Shown: positions 35,310-46,474, counted from the first letter of the stretch. The stretch is DNA of 64,000 nt from Euglena gracilis (GCA_039621445.1 CP154954.1:30260395-30324394), one strand, 5' to 3'. The notes: generated by a model from the sequence alone, not told the origin. Made by a program: numbers and translations.

Positions 35310-36240
35310 GTGCGGGTCATGGGGGGGTCACGGGGGGGGGTTACCGGGGGAAGTATGCCACTTTGGAGGTAGCGGGAGGCAGCATCCATGATGTTGCATC
35401 CCATCACGAGAGGGGCGGCACGCATCCTGAAATCGGTGATTTTCGGGTCAAAAAGTGGTTATTTCTGGCCATTTGGGCCATTTTTTGAACAAAAAAAGTG
35501 CTTTTTGGTCCGAAAGTGGTCATTTTGGGTGATTTATATGTCCAAATGGTCATATTTTTTTCATTTTTTGAAAGAAAATTTTGTTAGGATTTTCTTGACC
35601 GTCACATTTTTTTGGGATGCATTTTGGGCCATTTTTGATGGCCCAAAATGGCCATTTTTTGAAAAAATGGCCAAAAAATTCTGTTTTGGGTGTGGAAATG
35701 CACCAATTTGTTGGCACTTTTTTTAGGGGACAATATTTTTAGCCATTTTGGGTTTGAAGGTGCGTTGGGCGTTGGGTGCCAAAAAGGGGTTTGGTTGTCC
35801 AAATGGAAGGTGTGGTGAGGACAGGGTTGACGTTTTTTTTTGGTTTTTTTTTAAAAAAAGAACAAACCAATGGGACATATTTTGGGTCAAAATTCAAACG
35901 CCAAAAAAAAACGCCATTGTTTGGGTTGAATTTTTTTTCACCTCAAATCTTTGGATTTCTTTCCATTTTTTTACCATGTCAACCAGAAAATTGATGACAA
36001 GCGACCAAACCCGCCATCTGATACGAAAACTGTGTCCAGAACGCCGGTTTGGGCGTGAAGCCGTGTTCCAGAACGCCGGTTCGGGCGGCCCGAACCAGCG
36101 TTCTGGAACACGGCTTCACGCCCGAACCGGCGTTCTGGAACACGGCTTCACGCCCGATACCCATTTTTTCGAACATTTTGGAGCATTTTTGGGCTCCTTT
36201 GGGCGTATGGCCATGTCGATCGGCCGATTGAAGTTTTCAC
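35310..36240. other. Low-complexity and palindromic stretch, no gene
   Basis: 35430-35760 has many GGCCATTTTTTG units. 35828-35925 is a GACGTTTTTTTT…AAAAAACGCC hairpin. 36048-36155 is a palindrome set built on GGGCGTGAAGCCGTGTTCCAG / CTGGAACACGGCTTCACGCCC. No supported exon was found. Confidence 0.55.
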
Positions 36241-36241
36241 A

Positions 36242-36860
36242 GGTCTGGTGCCATGTTACCCATCAATCGAAAGCTCTTCTGAAGGGCTTTTGACAGATGG
36301 CCACAGGATTCAGCCATTATGCACACAGCGCTTATTTTCAGCGATCGTGCATTCCCAAATTTGACATCTTAATTTGTGAAAGCCCACACCTCAGGTGCCA
36401 TACAGCATATCAATCGAAAGCTCTCGCCAAGAGCTTTCATTTGGTACCCACAGAACTCAGCTACACTGCAGAGCACTCTAAAAATCAGCGATCGCATTTT
36501 CCGACCCTGGGGGGTCGGCACGCTGTGGCGAGGTTTCCGGCTAGGGGGGGGGGAGGGGGGGTTTTGGCGTGGCGAGGGGGTCCCGGATGGGGGGGGAGGG
36601 GTGCGCGGGGGTTTGCCAAGAAAAATCTCTTTGGCGGGCCTCACATGGCGTGGCGAGGGGGTCTGAAAAGGGGGGGGGGGGGGGGGAAAACGTGGCGAGG
36701 GGGTCGGTGAGGGTGGCGGGAGGGGTGTGCCGACCCCCCCCTGTTTGCAAAGTCGAAATTCCTATGTTTCACCAGCCATGTTGCCCATCGATCGAAAGCT
36801 CTTCGCAGGGGCTTTGTATGCCGCCTTGAAAGATTGTTGAATTTGCAGCAGAGCAAGTAG
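36242..36860. repeat. ~146-bp satellite, second locus, with a G-rich element inserted
   Basis: The anchor GAAAGCTCT is at 36269, 36416 and 36794. The first spacing is 147. The second (378) contains the element at 36505-36745. The satellite edge overlaps the decayed LINE fragment near 36775-36860. Confidence 0.7.
36505..36745. mobile_element. G-rich repeat GTCGGCAC…GTGTGCCGAC, copy 1
   Basis: Ends CTGGGGGGTCGGCACGC and GTGTGCCGACCCCCCC are inverted. The interior has three TGGCGTGGCGAGGGGGTC units, GGTGCGCGGGGGTTT and CAAGAAAA-TCTTTGGCG. A second copy is at 48415-48645. It is inserted in the satellite after TTTTCCGAC. The intact unit at 26955-26980 continues TTCCGATCAGTCTTCACAAATTC. Confidence 0.6.
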
Positions 36861-36982
36861 TGACCGGAGACATCCAGACTGCCATGGCATTTTGGGGAAA
36901 GCAAAGAGGCATTGGAAGCGGGTTCAGTGAGAGCTATTCCGATGCTCCAACGCAAGAGGCAACAAAATTCAGCAGAAGGCAA
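36775..36982 (-). pseudogene. LINE 3' fragment, downstream half of a split copy
   Basis: LPSAEFCCLLRWSIGIALTE, LLSPKCHGSLDVSGHYLLCC and SRRHTKPLRRAFD align in order with AEFGCSLRWSLGMSLTP, the Cys/His knuckle and DWRHGAVQDSL of the 28985-29965 copy. Its upstream half is at 40194-40345. The 3.2 kb between the halves is an insertion flanked by CAGAG. Confidence 0.55.
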
Positions 36983-37183
36983 CAGAGGGGGTGTCTGGGA
37001 CGCGGGGGGGGGACGCGGGGGGGACGCGGGGGGGGATGCGGGGGGGGGGGGCGGGGGGGGGGCGCCATTTTTGTGACGGTGAAATTAGGAATTTGCTGCG
37101 AGATTTTTTTCGCCAAATTAGGATTCTACCACAACAAATTAGGACAAACCCACCCCAAATTAGGAATCACCCACCACAAATTA

Positions 37184-40028
37184 ACGTGACCCCCCCTAAA
37201 TGGCCCCCCCCCCTTGGGAGCGTTTTGACCCCCCTGGCGACAATTAGGGGGGGGTGACAATTAGGGGGGTTACTCAATTTACCCTACCCGTCCATGGGTC
37301 CATGGGTAACCCCCCCCCTAATTGTCGTCCCCCAAGGGGGGGGGGGCGACAATTAGGGGGGGGGTCGCTGAGCTCTTATCCCTTTATGGGTAAGAGCGAA
37401 GCTTACCACCGGCGAAACCCCCCCCGAACCCCCCCGCCCCCCCCCCCCCGGGTCGGGGCCACCTCGGGAACGGACGGATTATCACCATGAGCGACTGGAT
37501 TCCTAGTTTCCGAATCACCCGGGTTTGACCCCCAACTCCCCGCCAGGCCCGAGTTATTCACGCACGAAGGGGTCCAAACTCGGTAGGATTTACCAGGGTG
37601 TGACGTGGAGCTGAGCTCTTTGGGAGACCACCCCGGCCCGGTGGCCCGGGAAAAAAACGGTCATTTTCGGCTCAAAAACAGGTTTTCCGGGTCAGGGAGG
37701 CCAAAAAACATCGTTTTGGGCAAAAAGAAAATTTTCGATTTTTTTTGACTTTTTTGACCCGGTTTTGACCCAAAATCAATGGGTTGGCGGCCCAAAACGG
37801 GGCGCTGGCGGTCAAAAAACGCTCATTTTCGGCACAAAAACAGTTTTTCCGGGTCAGGGAGGTCCAAAAACATGGTTTTACGCAAAAAAAAATTTGATTT
37901 TTTTTGACTTTTTGGGCCCGGTTTTGACCCAAAGTCAATGGGTTGGCAGCCCAAAACGGGGCGCTGGAGGGTCGAAAAACACTCATTTTTGGCTCGAACA
38001 CACCTTTCTCGGGTCCAGGAGGTCAAAAAACATAGTTTTGGGCAAAAAAAATTCCATTTTTTTTTGGTTTTTTTTGACCCAAAAATGGCTAAGTTCACCG
38101 GCCAGGGGGGTGGGCCCCAGCCAAAGGGGCATGGGCCCAAAAACACTTTTTTTGATGTTCTGAAGTGAAAAAAAGTGTTTTTGAGCGTCAAAATTTTGGG
38201 TCCCGGACCCCCCTCGCCCTGCCGCCCTCGGACCCGCCGCAGGGGTCCCCCGAATACCCAAAACTGGCCCAAAATCGCACAACCAGGCCACGGGAACCCC
38301 AAAAAACGGTCAACCCCCCCCCTTAAACCTAATGATTTGACCCCTGGTTTGGGTCCCAAATCCTCGTCTAGCCCGAGATACGGCCAATTTACGGTTTCGG
38401 GCCCAAACAGGCCCGAAATGGCCAAAACTGGCCCAAAATCCCAAATCTCGGGCTAGGCGAGGAGTTGGCCCAAACCGCGCATACCGATCGATAGGGCGTC
38501 CAAAAGTTGTGGAAGGACGTCCTCTTTACTTTTCCTCAACTTCACAGCGTTTTTGAGATATTTTGAATTTTGAAAGCCCGGCAGCCCTCGAACCCCACCC
38601 CTGCAGGGGTCCCCGAATACCCAAAAATGGCCCAAAATCGCACAACCAGACCCCAAGAACCCCAAAAAACGGTCAACCCCCCCCTAAACCTAATGATTGA
38701 CCCCCTGGTTTGGGTCCCAACTCCTCGTCTAGCCCGAGATACGGGCAAATTACGGTTTCGGGCCCCGAGCGGGCCCGAAATGGCCAAAACTGGCCAAACT
38801 GGCCCAAAACCACAAAACGGCCGTATCTCGGGCCAGGCGAGGAGTTGGCCCAAACCGCGCATACCGATCGATCGGGCGTCCCAAAGTTGTGGAAGGACGT
38901 CCTGATTGGATTTTCTGTACCCCAAAGTGAATAGCCTATCGGTTAGGGGACGATCCCCAGTTTCTCCAGAGCCCTTTCGGTAACCCGCAACTCCCCGCCA
39001 GTCCGGAGATATGGCCCGAGCAAAAAAGTTGTCTACCGTTTTTTTTTCTGGGGAAATTGCAGGGTCGTTTTGGGGTCAAAAAATCGAAAAATTCAAAATA
39101 GCTCGAAAACGCTGCGGAGTTGCGAAAAAGTAATGAACATCGATAATCCTCGGGTGCCCCGACCTACCCAGGGGGGGGCGGGGGGGGGGGGGGGGGTGGG
39201 CGGGGGAGGCGGCGGGGGTCCGACCCCCCCTCGCCGGGGTGGTGAGCTTCGCTCTTACTCTAAAGAGATAAGAGCTCAGCGACCCAACCCCCCTGGATAA
39301 GCCCCCCCCCTTTGGACTCTGCCATTTCGGCCAAAAAATGTCAATTTTCAAAATATCTCCAAAATGAAGCCAAGTCAAAGGAAATGTCCGGAGACCTAAT
39401 TTGAAGCCCTTGGAACGCCCCATCTACTGGTATTTTGATTTCCCCGCAACTCCCCGCCTGGCCCGAGATACGGCCGTTTTTTGGCCAATTTAGGCCATTT
39501 TAGGCCATTTTAGGCCATTTTGTACACTTTTTCCACTGTTTGACTCCGCCGTTTTCGGCCAAAAAATCGAAAAAAATCGAATTTTTTTTTTGCCCGAAAC
39601 GATGCTTTTGGCCTCCCGGACCCAGAAAAAACCTGTTTTTCAGCCGAAAACGAGCGTTTTCCGACCCGCCGGCGCCCTGTTTTGGGCCGCCGACCCATTG
39701 ACTTTGGGTCAAAACCGGGTCGAAAAAGTCGAAAAAAAAATCAAAAAATTTTTTTGGCCCGAAACGATGTTTTTTGGCCTCCTGGACCCAGAAAAACGGT
39801 TTTTGTGCCGAAAATGAGCGTTCTTCGACCCGCCAGCCCCCCGTTTTGCGCCACCCGCCGGGGCGCCGGGCCAGGCCAGGCGGCCGGACCGCCGGGCCGC
39901 CGGCCGGGCCGGGCCGCCGGCTGGGCCAGGCCGCCGGGCCGATGGCAGGCCGGGCCGGGCCGGGTTGGTCTCCCAAAGAGCACAGCTCTAAGTCACACCC
40001 TGGTGACATATAGGGAGGGGGGTCACGT
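37184..40028. mobile_element. TA-flanked non-coding element, 2.85 kb, inverted ends ACGTGACCCCCC / GGGGGGTCACGT
   Basis: The ends ACGTGACCCCCCCT and AGGGGGGTCACGT are inverted. TA lies outside each (37182-37183 and 40029-40030). Flanks join as CACAAAT-TA-GGAATCACCC, which restores the host repeat unit AAATTAGGAATCACCC seen intact on both sides. Inside are three ~155-bp GGTTTTGACCCAAAATCAATGGG-type units (37660-38100), two inverted copies at 39540-39850, and a ~360-bp tandem duplication (38330-38900). No transposase frame was found. Confidence 0.75.
38330..38905. repeat. Tandem duplication inside the TA-flanked element
   Basis: The block AACCTAATGATT-GACCCC, CCCGAGATACGG, CCCAAACCGCGCATACCGATCGAT and GTTGTGGAAGGACGTCCT occurs twice, about 360 bases apart. 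Open frames across it exist in both copies but are shared only because the DNA is duplicated. Confidence 0.75.
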
Positions 40029-40193
40029 TAGGAATCACCCACACCAAATTAGGAATCACCAACCTCAAATTTGCCTGAAATTAGGAATCAGCCTTCTAAA
40101 TTTGGCTGTCTCGAGAACAAAATTTTGGTTCCAAAGTGGGACGCGGGGGGGGACGCTGGGGGGACGCGGGGGGGACGCGGGGGACCCCCAGAG

Positions 40194-40345
40194 TGCGTGT
40201 TGTAGTGGAAGGAATTGCTGATGCCCATGCCGTTGCGTGTGGTTGACATTGGCTGGCGAATTGCACCTGTTCCACACGTGACAAAGACTTGCTTAATTTT
40301 GACTGTCTTGCAGTGGCTAACTGAGAGTTCCACCATTTTTGGGAT
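40194..40345 (-). pseudogene. LINE 3' fragment, upstream half of a split copy
   Basis: SQKWWNSQLATARQSKLSKS and VQFASQCQPHATAWASAIPS, then RTL, match RWWNQESMLARQKALRD / AVRFASQSQPYAMAWAA…RTLLS of the 29-kb copy. It is continued at 36982 after the 3.2-kb insertion. Confidence 0.55.
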
Positions 40346-40349
40346 GTGT

Positions 40350-41684
40350 GTGGGCTTTGGAGATCAGGCGGGGAACTTGGGTTTGCTGCGGACCCCCCCA
40401 CCCCCCCATAATACAGGCCGAAACCTAGATGACACCGAGAAACTCAGAAAACAGCCCAAAACCCAACCACATCCGAAAACCCAAAACAACAACCTATAAC
40501 CCCAGATGGAAGCAAAAAAACCACACGCCCCCCAGAAACTCAAACCCAACCCAAACCCACCAGAACCCAGCCCAAAAAGCCGCAGACTCACACGAAAAAA
40601 CCAAAAAAAACAGCCCAAAAACCCCTCTCGCCTCCTTTAAAAAAGTTACTAGTGCTAGGGACATTTTTGCCAGTGGCAAAAGCTTTGAAAAAAATTGAAT
40701 GCACATTCTTGGTCATTTTTAGGGGCTTTTTGGTCATCTTTGCCAAAAAAAGATGACAAAATATGTTTGCAGTCCCGATCATAGTCCCGATCCACTTCAA
40801 AAACATTCAAGAGCAATGAAACAAAAAAACATGGAAAAATGAATTATCGTTAACATGGGGAAGAGGGGGGCGACGAGGGTGGAGGGATGAGGCCTGGGGG
40901 GGGGGGGGGACAGCCCACTAAAAACTCACCCATTCTGACCATCTCCCTTGGGAAAAAAAGGCACCCCCACCCGTGTCAGTTGGGGCGGGGGGTGAATTTG
41001 CCAGTGGGCGCCGAGCTTTGCTACACCTCTATCCGCCCTTTGCCATCAAAAGAACACCTGCCCCGGTGACTCAGCTTGCTTGCGACGGGCTCCCTTCACC
41101 AATGTGCCCTGCGAGAAGGGAATTGGCTGATTCAAATCGGATGTTCAAAAACTCTTTCCACAATGGACAAACCACAACACCTGTTTGGCAAACCAATCAC
41201 CTGGATGGGTGGGCGAAAGCGTCCAAAGAACAAAGCAATGACAAAACAGAACAAAAAATATTGTTTTTTTTTGGGTGTTGTTCAATTTCCACTTCACCCC
41301 CTAAGAATGCATACATTGTTTGTTCCACGCCACTGGGATTTCTCACTTCGAACTCTTAATTTTGCCCACAATAAGACATTTATGGATCCCCCCCATTTTT
41401 CAGCTTCAACCCAGAATGAGACAGGAGAGCGAAGCAGGCCAGCACACCCTTGGCGTCCAGGGTCGAAGACAAGATGTGAGCTGGAAACACTGCCCCAATG
41501 GTTCATACCCTGCCAACTGTCTCCGGACAGCAATCGCAGGCATGACGAAGACCACTCCACCATGGTGTGGTGCCACCACACGCAGCACAAAAATGGGCGC
41601 CATGAACACCACACCCATTTCAGTTGTATCCGTTCCACACGATTGCCCGGTTTCTTTTCATTTATCACCTTCTTTTCTTCTGAA
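40350..41684. other. Stretch without supported genes
   Basis: An A/C-rich AACCCAAAAC tract lies at 40420-40620 and a G-run at 40897. The frames at 41070-41650 are long but carry no recognised motif. Confidence 0.35.
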
Positions 41685-41903
41685 CCAGTGCAGGGGGGGG
41701 GAAATGCGCTGGGCGGCCCTCGGAAAAAATGCGCAAAAAATGCGCTGAGTTTGTACATTCCTAATGGAAAAAAGACTTAGAAAAATTTCCAACAATGAGC
41801 CCAAAATTAAACCAAAATCACCAAAAACAGCTGAAATGAAGGCATTTTTGGCCAAAAAAAGGCGTCACTCTCTGTTCAACATAACCAACAAGGTCAGCCA
41901 TGG

Positions 41904-44596
41904 CTCCCAGACCTGGCCTGGGGGGGGGGGGGGGGTAGTGGGCCGACCCTAGGGTCGGCCCAATACGACCCTAGGGTCGCTAGGGTCGCTAAAGTCGTTA
42001 AGGTCGACCCCCCCCCCAGGCTGTGGAGTGGGCCGACCCTAGGGTCGCCCGTCCTAGGGTCGTGGGCCGACCCTAGGGTCGACCCTAGGGTCGGCCCACC
42101 CCACGACCTCGCCCCCCCCCCAAAAAAAATGTGGAGAATTTTTTTTACCCATTTGAACAGGAATTCAAGTTGGACTTGAGGTTGGACTTGAGGTCGTTTT
42201 GGGGGGCAAGTCCCTTGTGTTTTGAAATTGTTTTGGGGGTAAATCCCTTGTGTTGTCCAACTGATCGAGGGCCCGAAAATAATAAAATCCCTTGTGTCTC
42301 CAAGTCGTTTTGGGGGGCAAATCCCTTGTGTTGTTCAACCGATCGAGGGCCCCAAAATAATAAAATCCCTTGTGTCTCCAAGTCGTTTTGGGGGGCAAAT
42401 CCCTTGTGGTTCCAAATCGTTTTGGGGGTAAATCCGTTGTGTTGTTCAATTGATCGAGGGCCCCAAAATAATAAAATCCCTTGTATCTCCAAGTCGTTTT
42501 GGGGCAAATCCCTTGTGTCTCCAAGTCGTTTTGGGGGGCAAATCCCTTGTGTTGTTCAACCGATCGAGGGCCCCAAAATAATAAAATCCCTTGTGTCTCC
42601 AAGTCGTTTTGGGGGGCAAATCCCTTGTGGTTCCAAATCGTTTTGGGGGGTAAATCCGTTGTGTTGTTCAATTGATCGAGGGCCCCAAAATAATAAAATC
42701 CCTTGTATCTCCAAGTCGTTTTGGGGGGCAAGTCCCTTGTGTTTCCAAGTTGTTTTGGGGGGTAAATGCGTTGTGTTGTTCAATTGATCGAGGGCCCCAA
42801 AATAATAAAATCCCTTGTGTCTCCGAGTCGTTTTGGGGGCAAATCCCTTGTGGTTCCAAATCGTTTTGGGGGTAAATCCGTTGTGTTGTTCAACCGATCG
42901 AGGGCCCCAAAATAATAAATCCCTTGTGTCTCCAAGTCGTTTTGGGGGGCAAATCCCTTGTGTTTCCAAGTCGTTTTGGGGGGGCAAATCCCTTGTGTTG
43001 TTCAACCGATCGAGGGCCCCAAAATAATAAAATCCCTTGTGTCTCCGAGTCGTTTTGGGGGGCAAATCCCTTGTGTTTTGAAATTGTTTTGGGGGCAAAT
43101 CCCTTGTGTTGTCCAACTGATCGAGGGCCCCAAAATAATAAAATCCCTTGTGTTTCCAAGTCGTTTTGGGGGGCAAATCCCTTGTGTTGCCAAGTCGTTT
43201 TGGGGGGGAAATCCCTTGTGTTGTCCAACCGATCGAGGGCCCCAAAATAATAAAAATCCCTTGTGTCTCCAAGTCGTTTTGGGGGGCAAATCCCTTGTGT
43301 TGCCAAGTCGTTTTGGGCGGCAAATCCCTTGTGTTGTTCAACCGATCGAGGGCCCCAAAATAATAAAATCCCTTGTGTCTCCAAGTCGTTTTGGGGGGCA
43401 AATCCCTTGTGTTTCCAAGTCGTTTTGGGGGGCAAATCCCTTGTGTCTCCAAGTCGTTTTGGGGGGGAAATCCCTTGTGTTGTCCAACCGATCAAGGGCC
43501 CCAAAATAATAAAAATCCCTTGTGTCTCCAAGTCGTTTTGGGGGGGCAAATCCCTTGTGTTGCCAAGTCGTTTTGGGCGGCAAATCCCTTGTGTTGTTCA
43601 ACCGATCGAGGGCCCCAAAATAATAAAATCCCTTGTGTCTCCAAGTCGTTTTGGGGGGCAAATCCCTTGTGGTTCCAAATCGTTTTGGGGGTAAATCCGT
43701 TGTGTTGTTCAATTGATCGAGGGCCCCAAAATAATAAAATCCCTTGTGTCTCCAAGTCGTTTTGGGGGGCAAGTCCCTTGTGTTTCCAAGTTGTTTTGGG
43801 GGGTAAATCCCTTGTGTTGTCCAACTAATCGAGGGCCCAAAATAAAAAAAACCCCTTGTGTCTCCAAGTCGTTTTGGGGGGCAAGTCCCTTGTGTTGTTC
43901 AACCGATCGAGGGCCCCAAAATAATAAAATCCCTTGTGTCTCCAAGTCGTTTTGGGGGGGAAATCCCTTGTGTCTCCAAGTCGTTTTGGGGGGCAAATCC
44001 CTTGTGTTGTTCAACCGATCGAGGGCCCCAAAATAATAAAATCCCTTGTGTCTCCAAGTCGTTTGGGGGGGCAAATCCCTTGTGGTTCCAAATCGTTTTG
44101 GGGGTAAATCCGTTGTGTTGTTCAATTGATCGAGGGCCCATAAATAACAAAATCCCTTGTGTCTCCAAGTCGTTTTGGGGGGCAAGTCCGTTGTGTTTTC
44201 AAATCATTTTGGGGGGGCAAATCCCTTGTGTTGCTCAACCGTTCAAGGGCCCCAAAATCACCAAATCCCTTATGTCACGTAGTGATTTTGGGGTGTATTT
44301 TAGCATCAGTAATCAATATTAATTTTTCTTAGTTTTGTTTTCTTTGTATTTGAAGGCCTAAAACATCAAAAAAAAATTCGAAATTTTTTTGATAGGGGGG
44401 GCGAGGTCGTGGGGTGGGCCGACCCTAGGGTCGACCCTAGGGTCGGCCCACGACCCTAGGATGGGCGACCCTAGGGTCGGCCCACTGCGACCCTAGCGAC
44501 CTTAGCGACTTTAGCGACTTTAGCGACCCTAGGGTCGTATTGGGCCGACCCTAGGGTCGGCCCACTACCCCCCCCCCCAGGCCAGATCTACCCCCC
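41904..44596. mobile_element. Foldback element, 2.69 kb, long inverted ends, 11-bp target duplication
   Basis: GTCAGCCATGG flanks it exactly (41893-41903 and 44597-44607). The left arm (to about 42120) reads AGACCTGGCCTGGGGG, TAGTGGGCCGACCCTAGGGT, then repeats of GGGCCGACCCTAGGGTCGGCCC and CCACGACCTCGCCCCC. The right arm (from about 44388) is its reverse complement with small gaps. Each arm is internally palindromic. The middle is filled by the tandem array at 42170-44290. There is no transposase, so it must be mobilised in trans if at all. Confidence 0.85.
42170..44290. repeat. Two-module tandem array inside the foldback element
   Basis: Module A is AATCCCTTGTGTCTCCAAGT followed by CGTTTTGGGGGGC (about 33 bases). 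Module B is AATCCCTTGTGTTGTTCAAC followed by CGATCGAGGGCCCCAAAATAATAA (about 45 bases). One to three A modules alternate with each B, and about 19 B modules can be counted (sites near 42262 through 44240). The modules leave all six frames mostly open and give repetitive peptides such as SFWGANPLCC, which are artefacts of the repeat. Confidence 0.9.
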
Positions 44597-45080
44597 GTCA
44601 GCCATGGTGTCTCTTACTTGTGACCAGGGGAGTAGGATTCAATGCGGGGTCTCTGGAAACCCTAATGTCCTCATCATCATTGGATGAATACCCACACCTC
44701 ATCACCCAAAGCTTTTTTTTGAATATGGACAAAATGCCTCCAAAAGTGTAAAAAAAGGTGGGAAAATGGAAAAAATGCGCAAAAAAATTCTTTCAAAAAG
44801 GGGCAGAACAGAGCACAAATCAAACAACATAACTCAGCGTCAATGCAACATTGGTCAAGGAGCAATTTAATAATATACAATCAAAATCAAAAACACCAAA
44901 ATGAAACTGCAACATGTAAAAAAAGCCAGAAATTCTTAAGATGCAAAAAAATGCGCGAAAAAATCGAAAAAAAATGCGCAAAAAATGCGAAAAAATGTGC
45001 ATTTTCCCAAAAATCCGGAAAATGCGCAAAAATGCGAAACGCATTTCCCCCCCCTGCCAGTGCAGCGGATCGTTTTGGAC

Positions 45081-45234
45081 CGGGGAAACGCTGGCAGTGG
45101 GACGGGGGCGAGATGGGGTAGGGACGCGGTGCGGCGTAGACCAGGCTGTGCAGGGCGGGGCTGCCGAACAGCTCCAGCCCCTCGTCCTCGCTGCGCAGGT
45201 GGGGCAGGCTCCCCCGGCGGCGGGCAAAGCGGTC
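45081..45234 (-). CDS. Candidate exon, GC-rich, unknown product
   Basis: The acceptor is CCCCTCGCAG and the donor is CCCCG/GTCCAA. The frame is DRFARRRGSLPHLRSEDEG, LELFGSPALHSLVYAAPRP and YPISPPSHCQRFP. GC-rich third positions and clean splice signals make a real exon likely. It may be an upstream exon of the SIN1-like gene 34 kb away, or belong to another minus-strand gene. Its end phase does not directly fit the 24-kb candidate, so another exon would be needed between them. A hAT-like element starts 25 bases past the donor. Confidence 0.45.
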
Positions 45235-45239
45235 CTGCG

Positions 45240-46460
45240 AGGGGGCGGGCAAACAGGGCAGTCCAGAAATGAAGCAAAAAAGACCAGGGTGAGCTCCGGG
45301 CGCTGGAAATTCTTTGGGAATGCACCAAGACGTCCCAATATTGGGGGGGGGGGGCACAGGCAATTTGAAAATTATTGGCCTTTTCCTTGCACAATAATCC
45401 GGGAAAAAAACTGATTTTCTAGGCTTTGCCATGGCAGCTGGATTGGGGATCTGAATTGGTTTGAGTTGAATTGGTTTGAGGGACACCTGTGGAGGTCATC
45501 TAGCACCTATGGTCATCCAGAGTCCCAGGCCCAATCGTGCCCAGTCACCCCCAGCACGCCAACAGAGATCCCAACCATCCCAACTTTGAGGGAGGTTGTT
45601 TGGTTGGCCATTTGTTGTTTGGCCACATTCTGGCGTTCTTTGCCCACTTTTTGCCCACTTTTAGCCCACTTTGGGCTGCTTCAACTTCTGGCTGTCACGA
45701 CACCCTAACCCTAACGCTGGCCGCTTTTTTGCTGGGGGTCCACGACTAAAAAAAACCCCTGGTTCGGATACTTTTTGCTGGTTTTGACAATTCTTGGCCA
45801 ATTTCGCCAACGTTTGGTTGTTTGCTTTTGACTGCTTTTAGCAGCTTTCTGAAGCCTTTTGAGGACACTCTTGCCAACTCTTTTTTGCTCAGTGGCCAAC
45901 AATGGCCCCAAAGTGGCCAAAAGAAGCTAAAAAATGGCCTGAAAATCGCCCAGTCACAGAATGCAACATACGGGGGCCGTCAGTCAAAGCCAGGCTTTTG
46001 CTTAAGGGCCCCGGGGGGGGGGGGGTGCTGGCTAGCCAATCGGCTAGACACTGGAAAAAGTGGACTAGCTAGACCCCCCCTCCCCCCACTAGGGGGGGGG
46101 GGGTCCGGGGGTCCCCTGGACTGGGAATTTTTTTTTCCTCCAGCGCACAGCGCCGGAGGAAAAATGAGGTTTTTAACAGGTTTTTGGCTGATTTTGTTCC
46201 AAAAATTCCCCAAAATGGCCAAAATGGGCATTTTTGGCCATTTTTGGGGGGTCCCAAAAAAAATTTTGGCGCTTCGCGCCGGTCACTGGAAAATTTTTTT
46301 CCACTAGCTAGCCCTGCTAGCAGACCCCCTCCGGGGGGGGGTCTGCTAGAAAACCCACTAGCCAAATTTGGACTAGCTGCAGTCCAGCCCCCCCCGGGGG
46401 GGGGGGGGGGGTACTGCAATCCCTTAAGCAAAAGCCTGGTCAAAGCCACTCCTGCCCAGT
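45240..46460. repeat. Dispersed repeats, no exon
   Basis: Ordinary sequence to about 45950, including an isolated CCCTAACCCTAAC at 45702. Then a GGCTTTTGCTTAAGGG … CCCTTAAGCAAAAGCC inverted pair (45980 and 46418) encloses CTAGCTAGACC units, two GGCGC…GCGCC hairpins and long G/C-runs. This pair may mark the ends of one element of about 450 bases. Confidence 0.55.
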
Positions 46461-46474
46461 CATTTCATAGGTGC

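Larger units (their letters stand above)
36988..40188. mobile_element. GACGCGGGG-ended element (about 354 bp) interrupted by the 2.85-kb TA-flanked element
   Basis: It interrupts the LINE copy. CAGAG is present at 36983-36987 and 40189-40193. Both ends carry GGGACGCGGGGGG units, direct rather than inverted. The inner parts (37080-37183 and 40029-40110) are a run of AAATTAGGAATCACCCACC-like units. Without the nested element, these two halves join seamlessly. Confidence 0.6.
41691..45056. mobile_element. hAT-like ATGCGC-family element carrying a nested foldback element
   Basis: The left end CAGGGGGGGGAAATGCGCTG, then CGGCCCTCGGAAAAAATGCGC, matches the left end of 30415-30997. The right end AAATGCGAAACGCATTTCCCCCCCCTG matches its right end. 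CCAGTG is repeated outside both ends (41685-41690 and 45057-45062). The span is 3366 bases. Removing the 2704 bases of the nested element plus one of its duplications leaves 662 bases, close to the 583-bp size of the intact relative. The right end is 25 bases from the candidate exon at 45081. Confidence 0.72.

Noticed and set aside
37672-38425. Long frames with KNRKFSF / GFPWPGCAILG-type repeats
   Set aside because: Shared between copies only because the DNA is duplicated or inverted inside the TA-flanked element; frames differ between copies.
42170-44290. CRISPR-like look of regularly spaced repeats
   Set aside because: The 'spacers' are themselves repeated modules, spacing is irregular, the DNA is eukaryotic, and no cas genes are present.
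42131-44322. Many overlapping open frames with SFWGANPLCC-type repeated peptides
   Set aside because: They arise on both strands from the tandem array in the foldback element. Frame shifts between units and no start or splice context.
45700-45716. CCCTAACCCTAAC telomere-like motif
   Set aside because: Only two units; no array.
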